64,000 bases of DNA from Anthostomella pinea (lineage: Eukaryota; Ascomycota; Sordariomycetes; Xylariales; Xylariaceae): positions 2,852,001-2,916,000 of the forward strand of contig CAUWAG010000003.1 in assembly GCA_963556695.1 (NCBI GenBank). Reading direction: 5' to 3'. Made by a program: the position numbers and the translations under genes. The notes beneath the pieces are model-generated. The model was not told the origin of the DNA. It did no database searches and saw only the letters and a list, made by a program, of their open reading frames with translations. Shown here piece after piece: positions 58,375 to 64,000 of the stretch; positions within the stretch are counted from its first letter, which is position 1, and each line of letters begins with the position of its first letter.

Positions 58375-59087
58375 GGTGGCGGTTATTTGGGAATTAGAAA
58401 GTGCTTGGTGTGTATTTGTGTGTTTGATCTCTTGATCGTTTCTGGAGTATGGAGGATTAGTGGTATCTACTGGCACACAGAAATGTTTCTTATAGGGTGC
58501 AGCTCATGTGCGGTGCTCATTACGGGGTGATGTCATTGTCATGATGTCACAGCCCGGTCGGGTCTACGATAGAGTTCAGGAGCGCCCACTTTTCCGTCGG
58601 ACGATTAGGTCCGGCATGGCCAACAAGGTATTATGTAACAGGGACCTTGACTGATGAGGATTTGGAGGCTCTGTACCTAGGTAGTACCTGCATTGGCTGC
58701 GGGGACTATGAGGCTCAGGAAAAAGAGCTCTTGCTGAATTTAGAAGGCTGCATTTCGGAGTACTCAATGTGATATGAGGGGGGAGGCATACTGGTCTTGC
58801 TGAACTTGTTCCTATCTCTCGGGTTGGTGTCATTGCAATTAAACGTGCTTTAGCTATCTGACAAATTCCCACGAGTACACCATCGCGGGTGAAAGGTGCT
58901 CCTCCCTATGTTCTCCCATACAACTGTGCCCGAGCAACCAGCCTGCAAGACCAAGCTCATGTCGCGATGAATGCACATACTCTACATATTCTGGCATATT
59001 GCCACTCGATTATACCATACAATAGGCTCCTTGTCTGCATGGTAGCCTTCTCACTGCCCACGCCTAATTTCTCTGTCGTGGACACGT
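58375..59087. other. Intergenic, nothing recognised
   Basis: Promoter side of the 93-aa gene and 3' flank of the 2EXR gene. No feature seen. Confidence 0.45.
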
Positions 59088-60090
59088 TCATGTCTCAATT
59101 GTATGATCATCAGGCCCGGCTGTAAGTCCCTCCGAATCACCACATGGCTCATCTTCACGGTCCCATGCCAGCTCGTCCATTATCATCGTCGCACTCAATC
59201 TGAGCATATCTGTACTTGCCCAGAGACTCTGATTCGGTGTGGGGGGCAAGGACCCGAATGTTGTTGTATCCAAGCTTCTTGCCGTTTCCAGCAAGCCATC
59301 TCGAAGGGTCTTGAAGAAGAAGCAGATGCGTGCTACGAGTTCGAGGTTATTGAGATTGTCGAGACGGATAGGGTGGAAGTAAAGTGACAACGCAACACGT
59401 TGAAGGCCTGATAATCGAAGTATTTGCTCAATCCAGCCGCCGTGCAATACGGGCTGATTTTCGTGGATAGGTGACATGTCCCAGGGGTCTTTGCGCATGT
59501 CGGGCGGAGTGACACCGAACCGGATGAGCAGGTGTTTTAGGGGCAGTGAAAATTTCAGCATCTGTATCACGGCGCGGAAGTAATGCGGAGGTGGAAGGTT
59601 CAGGTCGTGAGGATGGATATTGTTTTCCAATACCAGCTCGACGTGCCTAATATTCGCAAGGGCTGCCTGCGGCGATCTCTCAAGAAGGCGAAGCCGGCCC
59701 GGTAGCCATGGAAGCTGAATGTATTCTCCGAGTAGTAGATTGATGCTACCTATGATACAAAGGATTGTCAGCAATGGATTGACTAGCGAGACTCGATGGT
59801 ACTCACCTCTGCATATACCTGTCGGCAGACAAGGAACAGAGAGTAATTCTCTGATTTCGTCTTGACACTAAGGCCTGCCGCCTCTCGTAGTAGCTGATAG
59901 GTACCACGATTAACCTCATCCCGTAAGGGCCAGGTACTGGTAGCCATGTCCGTGTTCGACGCGCAGCTGGTGGCAGCCAGCTGCGTAGCACAAACTGCAC
60001 AACTCTGGGATGGTCGTCGACAACTGCGAAACTCCAGATTTTGTTGCGAAGCTCAGCCGACAAACTGAGAATCGGGAATGTGTCCGGCAT
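59088..60090 (-). CDS. 2EXR-domain protein, 313 aa, two exons, intact
   Basis: Exons on the minus strand are 60090-59807 and 59745-59088; donor GTGAGTACC, branch TTGCTGAC and acceptor CATAGGTAG, frame-consistent. The N-terminus MPDTFPILSLSAELRNKIWSFAVVD is the 2EXR pattern (F..L..ELR.KIW..A), followed by PRVVQF. This family is greatly expanded in filamentous ascomycetes, resembles F-box openings and has no established biochemical role. The C-terminal part is helical (LLERSPQAALANIRHVELVL, YFRAVIQMLKFSLPLKHLLI). No membrane or signal segment. Confidence 0.7.
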
Positions 60091-60928
60091 GGTGTTGCCG
60101 TTGCTCGGTGTATGTCTGTTCTTGGTAAAAATATACCTAGTGAGATGCTGTCGTGGGGTCTTGTGGAAGGATTAAAGTTGACTTCGAATATTCAGAGTCT
60201 CTGGAAGAAGATTCCGCGTTCGCTCTTGTTCTCGGGGCTCGGTAAGGGGAGGTAGGTTTACTCGTTCAACCGTTGCACGTGCTTGATGAGCTGTGGGCGT
60301 TACACGCTTCCTACTGGTTATAGTGTGGAGAATAACCGGACTGGGCATGTTGTCGGAATACGTGCTCAGTGGCGTATTTAGCCTTGTTATGGTCAGTATT
60401 ATGTTGTCATCCCGTGGGATCACATGTAGCTGTTAGAGGTCCCTTTCCCCCTAGTCATGTAAGAAGCTACCCCCATCAGCTATCCTTATTCCTCTTCCAA
60501 TACAGTCCATTCTTGAATCTCATACTATCACAGATGCCACGCCCTGGAGGTAGTCTCACCAGGGAGTATGGAGTCATTTTCAAAAGAGTGGCGCCACCCC
60601 TTAAATATTCTCCCTCAATGCCAGCCTCCTGTGTCATAGTCGAGCCGTGGTCAATTTGAGGATGTACGTTTGACTGGGGACCGGTACACCAGATTGCACC
60701 GCAACTTGATATTCATTTGTCAGGTTAGCTACTTTACTCTTCTAGAAATATAGTGTGGAGACCAGAAATCATAAGTTTGACCTGAGATTTCATCAAGAAC
60801 CCCACAGTAGCTTCATCCTCCTCTCCCTGCGTCTCGGAGGTATCCGCAACGAAAACCACCCGTTCTGGTTCGACATGCAATCTCTGGGTGATCGTATCCA
60901 GGATCTCGCTCTTCTCCTCTTCATTGCG
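60091..60928. other. Intergenic, nothing recognised
   Basis: Between two genes on the same strand. Only short unsupported frames. Confidence 0.45.
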
Positions 60929-62187
60929 CTAGCCTAGTATTTCAAAGCTACGCGGGATCTCGTGCCACTCGCGGCATGCCAATGTCTCACACACTGTCCC
61001 GGCTATGCGACAGCAACCTAGAGGACAGTAGCAATCGACCAGATCAACTTGAAGGCGCCTTGGAGATGTGTCTGCGCGTAACTGTTCGATTCGATCAATC
61101 CATCCGTCCATCAGCTTATCGCGCTGGTATTCGTGGATGGCGTGCAGAGCTTCCTCCGGATCCCAAACTGCTAGTCCCAAGACATGCTCTCTCGCCTCGT
61201 GTGGATCGATCTCTACATCCCGCATGTCGAAGGCGTAACTCAAGTCCTTGGCCAATGAAACCTTTTTGGGTGACCCGTAGCACAAGTGTGATACATCCAT
61301 GCAGAGAGGGTCCGAGATACTGCCAAGAGGAAAGATGAACTGGCTTTTGCCCCAGAAGATATATTCCGCCTCTCTCTGGACTTCCTTGCTGACGCCCATG
61401 ATAAACCCAGGCGAAAAACGATTATCGTCGCATTTCGACCGCTGCGGCATTATCAGTCAACCATAGACCGTCGGCTAGACCATTCTGCAAGCCATTGTTC
61501 ACCGACTTAGACGGTGTACCCACCAGGTGGACTCCGGCAAAGCAGACATAGTAAGAAAACAGAAGGTAAGGTGGGATGGACACTTAACTCGTGCCATCCA
61601 CCACGATTGGCGTACCATGATCTGTATCTTTGGCGTATCGCATCGTTGTCGGCCCTCATTGCATGGGTATACGGGTCGAGGACATAACGTCGGATGAGCT
61701 GTTCTTCCCGCCAACTCGATCTTGCGTGGCTCGGGACGTAGTACCGGCCGACGACCAACGCGTACTCGTAGATGAGATACCGAACGCATCGAGGCAGCCA
61801 CATAAAGCCATGAAATTGCGTGCCGACTCGTCGTTCCCGCCAGCGGTTTGGCGCCGCCCATGAGTGCGACGGGCGCGGACGATGAAAATACTGGGTTGAC
61901 CATTCTTTATGCTTATCCGGCGCCTCCTAGAGTCTGTGTAGCTCTTTCTGCCACGTCTCCTTCTCCGTCTTCTCGCGCTCTCGATTGGCTTCCTCCGCAG
62001 CCTTGTCCGCGAAGTATTCACGAACACGAACGTTCCAGTCCTGTACGCGCTGTGCAGCGAAGTACTTCGTAGCTCGCCTGCTCTCGTCATACTCCAAATT
62101 AGAGCCCCAGAAATGGTCCTCGTACTTTTCGGCCTGTTCGGCGGTCATGTGGCCCTCGGACGCTGGAGGGGTGGCCGAAGCCATCAT
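60929..62187 (-). pseudogene. Second 2EXR-like gene, probably inactive
   Basis: The ATG at 62187 (MMASATPPASEGHMTAEQAE) opens a charged N-terminus ending KELHRL and a TAG at 61929-61927. The same frame continues for 100+ codons as EAPDKHKEWSTQYF to FMWLPRCVRYLIYEYALVVG, the 2EXR-type motif, then YRSWYANRGGWHE. There a donor is expected, but the sequence is GAG-TTAAGTGTCC. GTAAGTGTCC would be a perfect donor and would join in frame to an acceptor GCCGCAG before RSKCDDNRFSPGF and MGVSKEVQREAEYIFWGKSQ. CAG to TAG is also the change expected from RIP. Stop plus damaged donor suggest decay. An 84-residue short protein from the first frame alone cannot be excluded. Confidence 0.5.
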
Positions 62188-63151
62188 GTGAGACAACTGA
62201 TTGATGACTTCTCGGAGAGGGCACGGGCGTACGTGGAGGTGAGATGAACAATGGAGGTTGTGCGTCTTCGATTACCACGTGTGCCGGCGCCTTCGTGAGT
62301 GAGTACCGAGGTCTCCAATCTGGCCCGGTCTGAGAATGCTGAACCGAGTATGAAACTTGTCATGAGAAAAGGAGACAAGAAAAACCGTGAACGGACCACG
62401 TCGCGTCGGCACCCATGGCGCTTGGGCCACAATTATCCCAACGAAGCTCGGGCCACTTCTACTCACCACGCCGAATCTTACGATGATTGACGTAGAGCTG
62501 TCGACAACAACACTTTACCAAAGAGCCTTCGCAGTCTTACAGGATGTCGAGGTCCACAACTTCATTTACGAGCAATGCCAATGTTTTATGCCCGTGAGAG
62601 GTATTGCGATGAGCAGGGAAGTGCCTACTTGGGACGCCAAGGCTCTGATGCCACCCACGAGCAGCCCGACATATGACACTCCCAGGGGAGGCCTATATGC
62701 ACGTCAGTATAGCCTGTCGAGGCCAGAACACAGTGAGACGTATTGATGAGATGTCTAGCAACGCGAGGGTCAATGTCGCCCCAAGTCTTGCATCTGAAGA
62801 CTGCTGCATAGATGCAGCTGTTGGAGGAATGCGGGTCTATCGATCGACGAGAACACCTCTGAGCAGGCGTTCTTCATTCAATGGCCAATCCATTGGTAGA
62901 CGGTGCCACGGCGTTCTACCTATTGTCTGCATGTCTGCAGCCTGCGCCTACTACAGAGTGCTTATGCGTACCAATCATCCGCAAGACCTCGTGGTTCAGC
63001 CCGTGTGGCACAGGCAGACGGGGCTGTGCTTAATGCGACATGAGAACCTGAGACCTATATTTGCGATGTTCATCTTATTCTTCTTCCCCTTCTTCCGAGA
63101 CTCAGATCCCTATGCCCCCTACGCGAATATCACTTCGCCAGAGCGTCGAGG
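62188..63151. other. Intergenic, nothing recognised
   Basis: Divergent promoter space between the broken 2EXR gene and the HeLo-like gene. Open frames here have no motifs. Confidence 0.4.
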
Positions 63152-64000
63152 ATGGATCCTTTATCGGCAGTCAGTTTGGCGGGAACTGTGGTCCAGTCCG
63201 TTACTTTTGCCTGCTCATTACTGAAGCGGAGCGCCGAGATCTACGATTCCGCGGCCGGTAGTTCAAATCATCTTCAAAGTCTGCGTACAGTCCATGGGCA
63301 TCTGCAGGCTTTCAGCGCCAAGTTCGCCTCCTCTGGAGCCGTCGGAGCAGACTCGATACAACCAGTCACCGTCTTGAATCCACAAGGCGACCCGACCTTG
63401 AGAGAGATATGTCAGGCTTCCAAGGCAGGTTGCGACCGGATTGCCAAGGTCGTCGAGAAGCTCCAGGTACAGGATGGACCATGGCGTCGCTTGAGGAGCT
63501 TTCGTGCCGCTCTAGAGATTGTCTGGAAAAGGAACGAGGTTGAGGAATTGGACAAGCGGTTACAGAGGACGCACGTGGCATTGACGCTTCACATGTGTGT
63601 TGTCACCAGGTAGGATGCTTTGAGATATGTCTTTTTCCGTGTCACCACTAACAACAGGCAGCCGTTTCCACGAGGAACATAAAGCGGATTTCGCCCGGTT
63701 CAAAAACACCTGCAACACAAACCAAATCCAGCACAAGGAGAAGATAGAACAAGTATTCTCGATGTTTGCTGCAATGGAAAATCGATACTCACTCCCGGAT
63801 AGGGATTTGGATTTACCTCTCGCACCGGACCGCGTTCGGTCAGTCGGAAGCAAAGACCTTGAGGATTTGAGAAGCAAATGGGCGAGCTCAAATTGGCAAG
63901 GAGAAATATCTCTCGTCAACAATCAATCCTTGTCAGTCTGAACTTCGAGCACCGGCCCATGAGGCATAGTCGCATCGAAGCAGCCCACTGTCAGACTTTC
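63152..64000 (+). CDS. HeLo-like N-terminal domain of a fungal STAND protein, partial, with a probable frameshift
   Basis: The ATG at 63152 reads MDPLSAVSLAGTVVQSVTFA, the hallmark start of the fungal N-terminal (HeLo-like) domain found before NACHT or NB-ARC modules. Exon 1 ends at 63609 (donor GTAGGATG); exon 2 starts at 63662 after CACTAAC and acceptor GGCAG. The frame then reads SRFHEEHKADFARFK to KDLEDLR and stops at 63941. One base out of frame, from 63875, the sequence continues as QMGELKLARRN, ISRQQSILVSLNFEHRPMRH and SRIEAAHCQTF to the window edge, the usual linker before the NTPase. One missing A in the A-run at 63870-63878 would explain it. Such proteins act in non-self recognition and programmed cell death; the effector and repeat parts are outside the window. 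Confidence 0.7.

Overview
The window is nuclear DNA of a filamentous ascomycete (Pezizomycotina; Sordariomycetes is my best guess from gene content, not proven). The signs are short introns (about 50 to 200 nt) with GTAAGT-type donors and CTAAC/CTGAC branch sites, conserved fungal housekeeping genes each with its own promoter, and typical filamentous-fungal accessory families: a HET-domain gene, a HeLo-like STAND N-terminus and 2EXR proteins. There are no operons, no rRNA and no convincing tRNA.

Layout. 1-13.9 kb is sparse and repeat-rich. It holds the start of an unknown gene running off the left edge, two tandem repeats, an LTR-like element, an orphan three-exon gene (4806-5760) and a large secreted subtilisin-like (S8) protease locus on the minus strand that looks decayed. 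14-23.6 kb holds VPS38/UVRAG, RTC1/WDR24 (SEACIT/GATOR2 side of TORC1 control), a DHDPS-family aldolase and a NUDT15-like Nudix hydrolase. 24-31.6 kb holds a broken HET gene, a NUDT19-like Nudix hydrolase with a peroxisomal C-terminus, a small membrane protein and an arylsulfatase. 33-50 kb is a dense, intact core block: SprT-like metalloprotease, CHK1 kinase and the APC/C E2 UBE2C/UbcP4 (divergent from a shared promoter), ribosomal protein L31 and RAX1 (also divergent), COP9 signalosome subunit 7 and a CCC2/ATP7-type copper ATPase. 54-58.4 kb has a DNAJC11-like J protein, a second LTR-like copy in inverted orientation and a 93-residue hydrophilic protein. 59-64 kb is accessory again: one intact 2EXR gene, one broken 2EXR gene, and a HeLo-like STAND N-terminus running off the right edge with a probable 1-nt deletion.

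Main theme. The housekeeping genes are intact, while four accessory genes, three of them in families tied to recognition or cell death (HET, HeLo-like STAND, 2EXR neighbour) plus the S8 protease, carry reading-frame lesions. The clearest is a 14-bp motif present three times in tandem inside the HET gene. A single copy would keep the frame and three copies break it, so this could be slippage decay or a switchable on/off state. Coordinates of spliced genes were worked out by hand from splice signals and reading frame. Function names rest on recognised motifs, not on database searches.
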